Position numbers and translations under genes: made by a program. The notes beneath the pieces are model-generated. The model searched no databases. It had not been told where the DNA came from and saw only the letters and a program-made list of their open reading frames with translations. From the NCBI GenBank assembly GCA_025060615.1, contig JANXBS010000006.1, forward strand, positions 1-64,000: 64,000 nucleotides of DNA, given 5' to 3'. Position 1 is the first letter of the stretch, and each line of letters begins with the position of its first letter. Positions 25,735 to 33,173 of this stretch are shown in pieces. The stretch is from Anaerolineae bacterium. GTDB taxonomy: Bacteria > Chloroflexota > Anaerolineae > DUEN01.

Positions 25735-25763
25735 TTGACAACCCTTCGCGTACAGCCTATAAT
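25735..25763 (+). promoter_or_regulatory. Consensus sigma-70 promoter
   Basis: TTGACA (25735-25740), exactly 17 bp, TATAAT (25758-25763): a perfect consensus promoter. Its start point near 25769-25770 is about 225 bases before the Yip1-like gene. That leaves room for a long leader or a small gene. Confidence 0.75.
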
Positions 25764-25768
25764 CCTCC

Positions 25769-25906
25769 ATGAACGAATATACCCTTCAACGAAGTGTCGC
25801 AATGGCTTGTTTTCCCCTCGTTGACCATGCTTATTTGACCTCTTATCCCCTCTCTGAGAATATCGCAAAGATCTACTCAGGGAAGAGACCGCTCGTGAAA
25901 GCCTAG
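25769..25906 (+). CDS. Possible leaderless small protein (45 residues)
   Basis: An ATG falls exactly at the predicted start point of the consensus promoter, and the frame runs 45 codons to TAG (starts MNEYTLQRSVAMACF, ends GKRPLVKA). There is no ribosome site, so translation would be leaderless. The product has no signal peptide, no clear membrane helix and no family I know. The rest of the leader (25907-25993) contains GGCCGGC inverted repeats and the GGAGGA ribosome site of the next gene. Coincidence is quite possible. Confidence 0.25.
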   Translation: MNEYTLQRSVAMACFPLVDHAYLTSYPLSENIAKIYSGKRPLVKA

Positions 25907-25993
25907 GCCTATAGGCCGGCCCTCGGTGTATAGCGCACCACTATTCAACGGCCGGCGCCTGTCTGATTCAAATCAACTACACAGGAGGAAGAA

Positions 25994-26584
25994 ATGGAGC
26001 TCAGCAAGATCGACTTCGCCGCGATGATCCAACGCGTCATCCGTGCTGCCACTCTGGAACCCGCCGTGTATGAGGAAGTAGAGGCAAATGCGAATCTCAA
26101 CCAAGAGGCGCTGGCCGTGGTAGTCCTGGTATCGCTGGCCAATGGCGTGGGCCTGTTCTTATCAGGCCTGCTGGGCGGGTCCGTAGGAGCCGCGATTGGT
26201 GGATTGATTTTCGGCCTGGTGAGTGGAGTGCTCGGTTATTACATCTGGGCTTATATCACCTACTGGGTGGGCACCAACTTGTTCCAGGGCACCGCGGACG
26301 TAGGCGAGATGCTGCGCACTCTGGGATATGCCAGCGGCCCGCGAGTGTTGGGCATCCTGACGTTTATCCCCTGTCTGGGTGGGCTGGCGGGCCTCATTGG
26401 CGGCATCTGGTCACTAGTGACAGGGGTTGTCGCAGTACGTCAAGCGCTGGACTTCGACACCGGTAAGGCCATTCTTACCGTTATTATCGGCTGGATCATT
26501 GTACTGGTCATCACTTTGATCCTCGGGACCTTCTTGGGCATCGGCGCCATCGGCATCGGCGTGCTATCTGGTGGCCTTCGGTAA
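25994..26584 (+). CDS. Yip1-domain membrane protein
   Basis: 196 residues with an acidic soluble start (about 1-40, LEPAVYEEVEANANLNQEAL) followed by five hydrophobic segments rich in Gly (VGLFLSGLLGGSVGAAIGGL, LGYYIWAYITYWVGTNLF, ILTFIPCLGGLAGLIGGIW, ILTVIIGWIIVLVITLILGT). The layout matches bacterial Yip1/YIF1-family proteins, whose role is unknown. GGAGGAAGAA precedes ATG 25994. It has its own strong promoter 225 bases upstream. The next gene converges on it across a strongly structured spacer. Confidence 0.8.
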   Translation: MELSKIDFAAMIQRVIRAATLEPAVYEEVEANANLNQEALAVVVLVSLANGVGLFLSGLLGGSVGAAIGGLIFGLVSGVLGYYIWAYITYWVGTNLFQGTADVGEMLRTLGYASGPRVLGILTFIPCLGGLAGLIGGIWSLVTGVVAVRQALDFDTGKAILTVIIGWIIVLVITLILGTFLGIGAIGIGVLSGGLR

Positions 26585-26600
26585 AGCGAAAAGCGATTGG

Positions 26601-26698
26601 AAGTCACGCCTGGGAAGCCCGTGACTGGCCATCCATCTGTGCGGATGGGAATGCCCATCTGCGTGGGCACCCAGTCGAAGGCTTCCGAGGCGTGACTT
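26601..26698. repeat. Cloverleaf-like inverted-repeat element between convergent genes
   Basis: An outer 19-bp stem (26601-26619 with 26680-26698, one mismatch; starts AAGTCACGCC, ends GGCGTGACTT) encloses a second stem GACTGG/CCAGTC (26623-26628 with 26671-26676). Inside are two adjacent hairpins, CCATCC/GGATGG (26629-26634 with 26643-26648) and TGCCCA/TGGGCA (26652-26657 with 26664-26669). The 98 bases can fold completely into a branched cross. There is no T-run, so it is not a standard terminator. It may be a REP-like or miniature element, a structured RNA, or a bidirectional transcript boundary. Confidence 0.6.
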
Positions 26699-26715
26699 GG
26701 GCCGACTAGAGTGAC

Positions 26716-27726
26716 TCAGCGAGAGCGGTCCCGGCCGGGAAGGCCGCCGCGCCAGCCCAGGACCGGGTTGCAGACTTTCGAAGCGATGGCGGCCAGGCGA
26801 TCGAAGAGCTCACCTTGGATTTCGATGTGTAGGATCTGGGCGATCACCTGCGTCCAGCCATGCAGAAAGTAGAGCCAGCCGTCCTCCACATAGACGTTGC
26901 GGCTCTCACTCTGAGCCAGCGCTTGATGCAGAAAGCGGAGCTCGCCCCGATAGTTCAGCTCCCAGGCGACGCCGTTAAGCGGAAACAGCCCCTGGTCGGT
27001 GATCGGCGAGCCGGGGCGGTCCTTGCCCATACCCGTGGCATTGATCACTAGGCTGCCTGGCGGCATGGTGGCCATGATCTCATCGTTGCGGGCCGGGTCT
27101 TCGTTGCGAATGTATTCGAAACGGATGTCGGTCTGCAAGCGGTCTACCATCGCCTTGAGACGCTCCAGCCGGCCTGGCGAGCGGTTTACTACCACGAAGC
27201 GCCGGGGGCGATCGCCTGGGTTCGGCTTGTTGATCAGGTGCAGCGCGATGGCCGTCCCTGATCCGCCAGCTCCGAAGCACAGCACCTCACCGCCGGTACG
27301 CCCGAAGTAGTTCTCGCCCAGCAAGGCGTCCAGGCTCAGCCCGCTGGTGATGGGATCCTTGGCGTGGCCTTCCAGACGGCCATTCCGTTTCGAGATACAG
27401 GAGACCTCCCCGCAAAGTTGAGCGTAGGGGTCGAGGTAGTCGAACAGATCGCGGGCCGCCTCGAGCAGGTCAATCTTGTGCGTGGTGATCAGCGCGCCTA
27501 GAGAGAGAGGATCACGCTTGATCTGGACGACGACCCGCCGGTACGCTTCCGGGTCATCGTGTAGCTTCAGATCTACTCCCTCAACTGTGAGATCTGGCTG
27601 GCCTAGCTCTTGAGCCCACAACGGGAAGACCCGCATGATCGCCGATTGGCCTGTGGTGACGCCGACGAAGAGGATCGTGGGCTGCCCTTTGGTCACGACG
27701 GGATAGACGTGAAGATCTCGACTCAT
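26716..27726 (-). CDS. Shikimate dehydrogenase-like oxidoreductase
   Basis: 336 residues. The N-terminal part has the substrate-binding features of shikimate dehydrogenases (ILFVGVTTGQSAIMRVFPLW, GALITTHKIDLL with the conserved T-x-H-K, near AKDPITSGLSL). The NAD(P) loop is CFGAGGSGTAIAL and the C-terminus has LVINATGMGKD. Similar proteins stand in sugar-acid operons rather than in aromatic amino acid synthesis, so quinate, shikimate or another polyol acid could be the substrate. Start ATG 27726 has GAGGTGAGGTG just upstream; longer upstream frames enter the previous gene. It is the last gene of the GntR-controlled operon and begins 4 bases after the aldolase stop. Confidence 0.7.
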   Translation of the reverse strand: MSRDLHVYPVVTKGQPTILFVGVTTGQSAIMRVFPLWAQELGQPDLTVEGVDLKLHDDPEAYRRVVVQIKRDPLSLGALITTHKIDLLEAARDLFDYLDPYAQLCGEVSCISKRNGRLEGHAKDPITSGLSLDALLGENYFGRTGGEVLCFGAGGSGTAIALHLINKPNPGDRPRRFVVVNRSPGRLERLKAMVDRLQTDIRFEYIRNEDPARNDEIMATMPPGSLVINATGMGKDRPGSPITDQGLFPLNGVAWELNYRGELRFLHQALAQSESRNVYVEDGWLYFLHGWTQVIAQILHIEIQGELFDRLAAIASKVCNPVLGWRGGLPGRDRSR

Positions 27727-27730
27727 CACC

Positions 27731-28429
27731 TCACCTCTGAGTCGACCATGAAGTAAGCGCCTTCTGGACTGCCTCGCGGAACTCTTGAGCGCGCCGGGTG
27801 ATATCGGCGAAACGCCCTTGCCTCGCCCAATCAGTGGGGCATAGCTCGTTGCCGGCTCCCACTGCCACAGCACCAGCAGCGAACCACTCCGCCACATTCT
27901 CAACGTTGACCCCGCCTGTAGGCATCAGCGGAATATCCGGGAACGGCCCGCGCAGCGCCCTGAGATAGCCGGGGCCCACAGCTGAGGCCGGGAAGAGTTT
28001 GACGATGTCCGCCCCTAACCGATGCGCGCGCTCGACCTCAGTGGGGGTGAGCGCGCCAATCATCACTGGCAGCCCGGTGGCGATCATCGCCTGAGCTAAC
28101 GTCGGCTCACAGTGGGGACTGACCAGGAACTGCGCGCCGGCGGCTCGCGCCTCCTCCGCCTGGGCTGGCCGCGTGAGCGTGCCCATCCCCAGCAGAATCT
28201 GATCCCCGTGCCGCTGCCGGAGCTCCCGTACCACCTGCGCGGCGCCGGGCGTGGTATAGGTGATCTCGATGCCCAGCACCCCGCCGGCCACCAGGGCTTC
28301 TACCATCTGAATGGTCAGCTCAGCCGATGGGCCACGCAACACGGCCACCAGGCCAAGCTGCCGGACCCGGGCCAACACCTCCTCCTTGGTCACAATCTGA
28401 TCGTCCGCGGTCCGTCGTCGGTTGTCCAT
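27731..28429 (-). CDS. KDPG/KHG aldolase family protein
   Basis: 232 residues, class I aldolase of the Eda type, which splits 2-keto-3-deoxy (or 4-hydroxy) phospho-sugar acids to pyruvate and an aldehyde. Motifs: LVAVLRGPSAE, GIEITYTTPGA (catalytic Glu), GMGTLTRPAQ, the Schiff-base region GADIVKLFPAS with the active Lys, and LMPTGGVNVENVAEWFAAGA. Start ATG 28429 follows AGGAAGG. The N-terminus is about 20 residues longer than usual. Position between a hydroxyacid dehydrogenase and a shikimate dehydrogenase-like gene points to breakdown of a sugar acid through a 2-keto-3-deoxy intermediate. Confidence 0.88.
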   Translation of the reverse strand: MDNRRRTADDQIVTKEEVLARVRQLGLVAVLRGPSAELTIQMVEALVAGGVLGIEITYTTPGAAQVVRELRQRHGDQILLGMGTLTRPAQAEEARAAGAQFLVSPHCEPTLAQAMIATGLPVMIGALTPTEVERAHRLGADIVKLFPASAVGPGYLRALRGPFPDIPLMPTGGVNVENVAEWFAAGAVAVGAGNELCPTDWARQGRFADITRRAQEFREAVQKALTSWSTQR

Positions 28430-28455
28430 AATCCTTCCTCCATCGTCCTTACTCG

Positions 28456-29430
28456 CTAGATCACCCGATGGGCCGGCTTCTCCCCGCGCAGGACCGCCAA
28501 GCAGTCGCGCAGCGCACCCCAACCCATGGCGTTGAGCGCGCCGTCCGTGTGCGCGCCGCAGTGCGGGGTGACGATCACCTGAGGCAGGGCCAACAGCGGA
28601 TGGTTGGGATCGGGCGGTTGTCGGCTGAACACGTCTAGCGCTGCGCCGCGCAGATGGCCGCTCTGGAGCGCCTCCAGTAACGCCGCCTCGTCCACGATCT
28701 CGCCGCGCGCCGTGTTGATCAGGAAGGCGCCGGGCTTCATGCGGGCGAGGAACTGCGCGTTGACCATGCCGCGCGTCTCCGACGTCAACGGCACGTGCAG
28801 TGAAAGGAAATCGGCCTGGCGCAGCACCTCATCGAGAGAGCACAGCTCTACGCCATGGGCGGCTGCAAAGGCCAGGTCAGCCACTAGGTCATACGCCACG
28901 ATTCGGCACTCGAAGCAGCGCAATCGCCGGGCGACCTGTTTGCCGATGGCGCCTAGGCCGATCAGGCCGACGGTCTTGCCTTCCAGGGTGAGACCGGTTG
29001 TGCGCGGCCACTGGCCGGCCTTCGTCTGCGCCACCAAGGTGGGGAGGGAGCGCGCCAGCGCCAGTATGAGGCCGATGGTGAGCTCCGCTACGGAGGAGGC
29101 GTTGGCTAGGGGTGTGTTGGTGACCACGATAGACTTCTCAGCAGCCGCGGCCAGGTCAATGTTGTCCACCCCCACACCATAGCGAGCAATGACCTTGAGC
29201 CGGTCGGCAGCCTCGAGCGCGGCGCGATCAATTGCGTCCAGGCCGGCGATGTAGCCGTCACATCCCGGCAGCAACGCCTGCAGCTCCTCGGAGGTCAGCG
29301 GGCGGCCGAGGGTGTTATAGATGACCTCTCCCACGGCGGCCTCGAGCTCAGTACGAAGTCGCGGGTCGCTGCGTCCATAGGAAGTGGGTGTCACCAGCAC
29401 ACGACACGATTTCAAGTCCAGGGGGATCAC
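28456..29430 (-). CDS. D-2-hydroxyacid (phosphoglycerate-type) dehydrogenase
   Basis: 324 residues. NAD-binding TVGLIGLGAIGKQVARRLRC and the catalytic Arg/Glu/His set are visible: INTARGEIVDEAALLEALQS (Arg), FSRQPPDPNHPLLALPQV (Glu replaced region), VTPHCGAHT (His). The early ARYGVGVDNIDLAAA is typical of 3-phosphoglycerate dehydrogenase-like enzymes, without the C-terminal ACT domain of biosynthetic SerA. In this operon it more likely reduces or oxidises a sugar-acid intermediate than makes serine. Start ATG 29430; 20 bases separate it from the cupin gene stop. Confidence 0.82.
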   Translation of the reverse strand: MIPLDLKSCRVLVTPTSYGRSDPRLRTELEAAVGEVIYNTLGRPLTSEELQALLPGCDGYIAGLDAIDRAALEAADRLKVIARYGVGVDNIDLAAAAEKSIVVTNTPLANASSVAELTIGLILALARSLPTLVAQTKAGQWPRTTGLTLEGKTVGLIGLGAIGKQVARRLRCFECRIVAYDLVADLAFAAAHGVELCSLDEVLRQADFLSLHVPLTSETRGMVNAQFLARMKPGAFLINTARGEIVDEAALLEALQSGHLRGAALDVFSRQPPDPNHPLLALPQVIVTPHCGAHTDGALNAMGWGALRDCLAVLRGEKPAHRVI

Positions 29431-29450
29431 CTACCTCTTTCGGAGGTTCT

Positions 29451-30110
29451 CTACGCTTCCGGCGCACGCCATCGTGGGTTGTCCACAAGGGCCGGCCGGC
29501 CGTTCTGTTCGACGATCCGCTTGCGGAAGCCATGCCGCTCGATAGTCCCATAGTCGTGGCCAGCGTGGCTGGGATAGACGAAAAATGTGATCAGGTCCTC
29601 GTGAGGGCCGACGTTGATCGAGCGATGGGCCCAGCGCGGCGGCACGTAAACTACTCGGCCGGGCCGCAGCTCCTCTACCGCCCAATCCCCTTCTGGGGTT
29701 TCCATCAAGAGCATCCCCTCGCCCTGCAAGCAGTAATACACCTCGGCGGCCTCAACCACGGCGTGAAAATGCCCCTTGGTCATGAAATACTCATCTCCCA
29801 CCTTGCCAGGATGTACAATGGAAAGGCCATGGGAGAGCTCGCCGACCCGCGCGGGGCGTCGCATCTCATAGACTTCATAGAGGACGAGGTCTCCTTGACG
29901 AAGCATGGCCTCATAGGCGTGCGCATCGGCGTATTGGCCTCTCATGTCCGAGAGGGTGCGGACGATGTGGTGATCGAACTCTGCTAGATTATCCCTGGTC
30001 AAGGATGCGATGAGAAACCCATAAGGGCGTTGTCTCACCAAATTGCTTCCTCCACAGAAGTGGTCATGTATCGTCAGCGTCGTCATAATGGAGGGAACAA
30101 AGGCCCCCAT
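29451..30110 (-). CDS. Cupin-type (archaeal) glucose-6-phosphate isomerase
   Basis: 219 residues, a cupin isomerase that interconverts aldose and ketose phosphates. The metal-site motif GDEYFMTKGHFHAVVEAAEV carries H-x-H and, seven residues on, Glu, as in the Pyrococcus cupin PGI; the fourth ligand lies in VPPRWAHRSIN. EVYYCLQGEGMLLM is the cupin turn. The start is ambiguous: ATG 30110 lies 2 bases after the upstream stop and is chosen because GAGGT precedes it; ATG 30086 is the alternative. In this operon the substrate may be a sugar phosphate other than glucose 6-phosphate. Confidence 0.82.
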   Translation of the reverse strand: MGAFVPSIMTTLTIHDHFCGGSNLVRQRPYGFLIASLTRDNLAEFDHHIVRTLSDMRGQYADAHAYEAMLRQGDLVLYEVYEMRRPARVGELSHGLSIVHPGKVGDEYFMTKGHFHAVVEAAEVYYCLQGEGMLLMETPEGDWAVEELRPGRVVYVPPRWAHRSINVGPHEDLITFFVYPSHAGHDYGTIERHGFRKRIVEQNGRPALVDNPRWRAPEA

Positions 30111-30112
30111 TT

Positions 30113-31147
30113 TTAGGACAATACCTCGCTTAAGTAGACAGGGCGTTCCTCCAGGAACGACTTGGTAGCTGCCAGAACCCCGGCGACGGCCCAACGCCCA
30201 TCGGCTCCAGTCACACTGGGGGGCGTGCCAGACCGGATGCAGTGGACGAAGTGCTCCATCTCTCGAATGTAGCCCCAGGCGAAGCGCTCCGGCCACGAGC
30301 GATAGATCGGCGTGACCAAGCCCTGATCGCGGTTCACGCAGACAACCACGGCCTGCCGGGCGAGCTGGCCAATCTGTAAGATGCCGCGCTCGCCGATGAT
30401 CTCTACACGGGCGTCATAGCCGTACTCACAGGGACATACACCGGAGAGGCTGCCCAGGCTCCCGTTTTCGAAGCGGATGCTCACCAGCGCAGTGTCGTAG
30501 AACTGGGGTGTGTCCACGCCCAAGGCTGCGCCCTTGAAGTTGGCGACCTCCGTGTACACTCGCTCGAAATCAGAGCCCATCAGCCAACGCACGCAGTCCC
30601 AGTCATGGCTGTTGACCTCGGCGAGCATGCCGTTGGAGGTCCTGAGATCACGTGCCCAAGGTGGTGGCAAGCCTGGGCCGTTGGTGAGCGACTTGATCAT
30701 CATAGGGCGCCCGATCTCACCAGCCCGGATGCGCTCAGCGGCCGCGGTAAACTCCGGGTCGAAACGGCGCATGAACCCTAATTGCAAGAACACGCCATTG
30801 CGTTCGACGGCCTCGATCATGGCGTCACACTCGGCCAGGGTGAGCGCCATGGGCTTCTCGCAGAAGACGTGCTTGCCGGCCTCGGCCGCAAGGACGGCCA
30901 AGTCCTTGTGCGTGAAAGTGGGCGTGGTGATGACCACCGCCTCGAAGCGGGCGCCATCGAGCGCTGCCTCCAGCGAGTCAAAGCGGGCGTCAATCCCAAA
31001 CCGATCGCCTGTGGCCTCTCGTGCACGGGTATCCGGGTCCACCAAGGCGACCAGTTTAGCATGAGGGATGTAGTTGGTCAAGGAATTGGCATGTACCTGG
31101 GCAGCCCGGCCAGCGCCAACCAGACAGATGCGTACGAGGTCTGCCAT
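30113..31147 (-). CDS. Gfo/Idh/MocA family dehydrogenase (inositol 2-dehydrogenase-like)
   Basis: 344 residues. The N-terminal Rossmann loop is LVGAGRAAQVHANSL, the catalytic Lys motif is CEKPMALTLAECD, and HDWDCVRWLMG has the His of inositol-dehydrogenase-like members. It should oxidise a hydroxyl of a sugar, polyol or inositol with NAD(P). It is the first gene of the five-gene operon running to 26716, read from the promoter at 31209-31237 and behind the operator at 31173-31198. Start ATG 31147 leaves a leader of about 55 bases that contains the operator. Confidence 0.85.
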   Translation of the reverse strand: MADLVRICLVGAGRAAQVHANSLTNYIPHAKLVALVDPDTRAREATGDRFGIDARFDSLEAALDGARFEAVVITTPTFTHKDLAVLAAEAGKHVFCEKPMALTLAECDAMIEAVERNGVFLQLGFMRRFDPEFTAAAERIRAGEIGRPMMIKSLTNGPGLPPPWARDLRTSNGMLAEVNSHDWDCVRWLMGSDFERVYTEVANFKGAALGVDTPQFYDTALVSIRFENGSLGSLSGVCPCEYGYDARVEIIGERGILQIGQLARQAVVVCVNRDQGLVTPIYRSWPERFAWGYIREMEHFVHCIRSGTPPSVTGADGRWAVAGVLAATKSFLEERPVYLSEVLS

Positions 31148-31172
31148 CGTTCACCATCCAGAACGAGTATGC

Positions 31173-31198
31173 TGTCATCCTATCATGATAGGATGACA
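31173..31198. promoter_or_regulatory. Perfect 26-bp palindromic operator O1
   Basis: Half-site TGTCATCCTATCA (31173-31185) is followed by its exact reverse complement (31186-31198). It starts about 4 bases after the predicted start point of the minus-strand operon, so a bound protein would block it. The 16-base core TCCTATCATGATAGGA recurs with 14 of 16 matches at 31309-31324. The GntR regulator encoded next door is the obvious binder. Confidence 0.8.
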
Positions 31199-31208
31199 CG
31201 CTTGCGAC

Positions 31209-31237
31209 ACTATAACATCGAACGGGCCCTTTGTCAA
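31209..31237 (-). promoter_or_regulatory. Sigma-70 promoter of the five-gene catabolic operon
   Basis: On the minus strand TTGACA (31232-31237), 17 bp, TATAGT (31209-31214). It would start near 31202, directly before operator O1. Confidence 0.8.
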
Positions 31238-31262
31238 CAAGATCCCTAGTCATGCTGGGGAC

Positions 31263-31291
31263 TTGACAAATCAACAGGGATTCGGTATCAT
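31263..31291 (+). promoter_or_regulatory. Sigma-70 promoter of the GntR regulator gene
   Basis: TTGACA (31263-31268), 17 bp, TATCAT (31286-31291). It would start near 31298, eleven bases before operator O2. It lies back to back with the divergent promoter. Confidence 0.8.
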
Positions 31292-31308
31292 GGTTTTACA
31301 GCTTGATA

Positions 31309-31324
31309 TCCTATCATTACAGGA
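31309..31324. promoter_or_regulatory. Operator O2 overlapping the regulator's ribosome site
   Basis: TCCTATCATTACAGGA matches the core of O1 in 14 of 16 positions. Its right end runs into AGGAGG (31321-31326), the ribosome site of the GntR gene. This suggests autorepression by a roadblock in the leader, weaker than at the perfect O1. Confidence 0.7.
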
Positions 31325-31332
31325 GGACAGCA

Positions 31333-32175
31333 TTGCAAGATCTGCTGGCTCAGGCTGCGGCGATTGATCACAATAGCCCGGTGCCCTATTACTACCAGCT
31401 TGAGGAGTGGTTCCGCGAGCAACTTGCCAGTGGCGCCCTTCAGCCGGGACAGCAGATCCCCTCCGAAGCCGAGCTGTGTCAGGCGTTCCGGGTCAGCCGC
31501 ACGGTGGTCCGCCAGGCCCTGGATGACCTGGTGAACGAAGGGCTTCTCTACCGCCGCAAGGGCAAGGGTACCTTTGTAGCCAAGCCCAAGATCCGCGAGA
31601 GCCTCGTTCAGAAGCTCACCGGCTTTTATCAGGACATGGTGGACCGAGGCTTCACCCCGGTTACACGTGTGTTAGAGCAGACTGTCGTCCCCGCCTCCAA
31701 GCTGTTGGCAGAGCGGCTGAGCATCCCCGCAGGAGAGCAGGTGATCAAGATCGACCGGTTGCGCTTCATCAACAACGAGCCGCTCGTGTTCGTGACCACG
31801 TATATCCCCCACGCGATGTGTCCCGGACTGCTTCATGAGGACCTGACTAATCAGTCTCTTTATGCCGTCCTGGAGGAGAAATATGGGTTGGAGATCGCAC
31901 GGGGGCGTCGCACGCTGGAGGCTGTCGCTGCCAGCGAGCAGGATGCGGCGCTGCTCGAGATCTCACCTGGCGCCCCTATCGTCCTTCTGAAGAGCGTCAG
32001 TTATCTCCGGGATGGCCGGCCGGTGGAATACTACGAGGCGAAACATCGGGGAGATCGCAGCCAATTTGAGGTCGAGTTGATCCGCATCCGGCCAGGGGAG
32101 AGGATCGAGAAAGAAGACCTCCTTCCCCATCTGCCGGGGAGCAATGAGCTCAAGAGGGTGTCCGAAAAGCTTTAA
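31333..32175 (+). CDS. GntR-family (HutC/UTRA) transcriptional regulator
   Basis: 280 residues. About residues 10-80 are the GntR winged helix: PYYYQLEEWFREQLASGALQ, PSEAELCQAFRVSRTVVRQA and LVNEGLLYRRKGKGTFVA. About residues 95-245 are a UTRA effector domain (LERLSIPAGEQVIKIDRLRF-like, ending with PVEYYEAKHRGDRSQFEVEL), which binds a small sugar-type effector. TTG 31333 is chosen as start because AGGAGG lies 6 bases upstream; an earlier frame start falls in the operator. It most likely represses the divergent operon and itself through O1 and O2, with a pathway sugar or its phosphate as inducer. Confidence 0.9.
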   Translation: MQDLLAQAAAIDHNSPVPYYYQLEEWFREQLASGALQPGQQIPSEAELCQAFRVSRTVVRQALDDLVNEGLLYRRKGKGTFVAKPKIRESLVQKLTGFYQDMVDRGFTPVTRVLEQTVVPASKLLAERLSIPAGEQVIKIDRLRFINNEPLVFVTTYIPHAMCPGLLHEDLTNQSLYAVLEEKYGLEIARGRRTLEAVAASEQDAALLEISPGAPIVLLKSVSYLRDGRPVEYYEAKHRGDRSQFEVELIRIRPGERIEKEDLLPHLPGSNELKRVSEKL

Positions 32176-32237
32176 TAGGCTCCGTCGGGCGTGCTTCAGC
32201 CAACCAATGCTCTTCCCTGATCGAAGAGGAAGCCAAA

Positions 32238-32999
32238 ATGAAACTGGCGGGTAAAGTAGCCATCATAACCGGAGCGGGAGCCGGGATCGGGCGGGCCACT
32301 GCGCTCCTGTTCGCACGCGAGGGAGCCCGCGTGATTGTGGCGGATCACAACCCTAACTCTGGAGCCGAAACGGTCACGCTCATCCGGCAGGCCGGAGGAG
32401 AGGCGGTTTTCGTTCAAGCCGACGTTGCCGTGGCAACGGATGCTGAGAAGATGATCTCAACAGCCCTCGAAACCTTCGGCCGATTGGACATTCTAGTCAA
32501 CAACGCGGGCATTTACGCCAAAGGGGATACCGCAAATACCACTGAAGAAGAGTGGGATCGCATCCTGGATGTGAACCTTAAAGGCGTCTTCCTCTGTTCG
32601 AAGTACGCCATCCCCGCTATGAAGAAGACAGGCGGAGGCGTCATCGTCAACGTAGCCTCGGAGGCCGGCTTGGTGGCGATCAAAAACCAAGTGGCCTACA
32701 ACGTCTCCAAGGCTGGCGTGATCGCCTTGACCAAGAGTATCGCAGTGGATTTCGCGGCGGACAATATCCGTGCCAATTGCATCTGTCCAGGCACTACAGA
32801 AACCCCGTTGGTCCAGGCCGCGCTGGCTAAAGAGGCCGACCCAACCCGGACGCGTCGTGTTCTGGAGGAGAGCCGCCCACTGAACAGGCTAGGACGACCG
32901 GAGGAGATCGCCGCCGGTATCCTCTATCTGGCTTCCGATGAGCTAGGGTACGCGACTGGCGCTGTTCTCTCTGTAGACGGGGGTTATACCGTTCAGTGA
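32238..32999 (+). CDS. SDR-family oxidoreductase
   Basis: 253 residues, classical short-chain dehydrogenase. Cofactor loop TGAGAGIGRATALLF (T-G-x3-G-x-G), NNAG, the catalytic Ser region NVASEAG, and YNVSKAG with the Y-x-x-x-K pair; the C-terminus SVDGGYTVQ is also typical. ADHNPNSG after the second strand suggests NAD preference. It follows the GntR gene by 62 bases with GAAGAGGAAG as ribosome site and likely serves in the same sugar or polyol pathway. Substrate unknown. Confidence 0.85.
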   Translation: MKLAGKVAIITGAGAGIGRATALLFAREGARVIVADHNPNSGAETVTLIRQAGGEAVFVQADVAVATDAEKMISTALETFGRLDILVNNAGIYAKGDTANTTEEEWDRILDVNLKGVFLCSKYAIPAMKKTGGGVIVNVASEAGLVAIKNQVAYNVSKAGVIALTKSIAVDFAADNIRANCICPGTTETPLVQAALAKEADPTRTRRVLEESRPLNRLGRPEEIAAGILYLASDELGYATGAVLSVDGGYTVQ

Positions 33000-33031
33000 A
33001 TAGAGGCTTTACGCACCAATACCTTCGCTGA

Positions 33032-33142
33032 AATAAAGTCGAAGGGCTAGAAAAGAACTTTCTCAGTAAGGTGATGATCGGGCTGGTGATCGTGGCCGTC
33101 GTGATCTTCGATCAATGGCGGCGGCGACGGTTCGGCATGTAA
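33032..33142 (+). pseudogene. C-terminal relic of a sugar ABC permease (RbsC-like)
   Basis: A 36-codon open stretch without a start ends in TAA at 33140-33142. It reads KNFLSKVMIGLVIVAVVIFD then QWRRRRFGM. That is the hallmark C-terminus of ribose/xylose-type ABC permeases: a last membrane helix, a conserved GliI-x-x-AV-x-x-D, and an arginine-rich tail. Everything upstream of the last helix is missing, so a permease gene once stood between the SDR and the kinase. This fits a former sugar transport operon. The match is short but characteristic. Confidence 0.6.
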
Positions 33143-33173
33143 GCATGGCCCTGGTCGTCCAAAGGAGCCTGGC

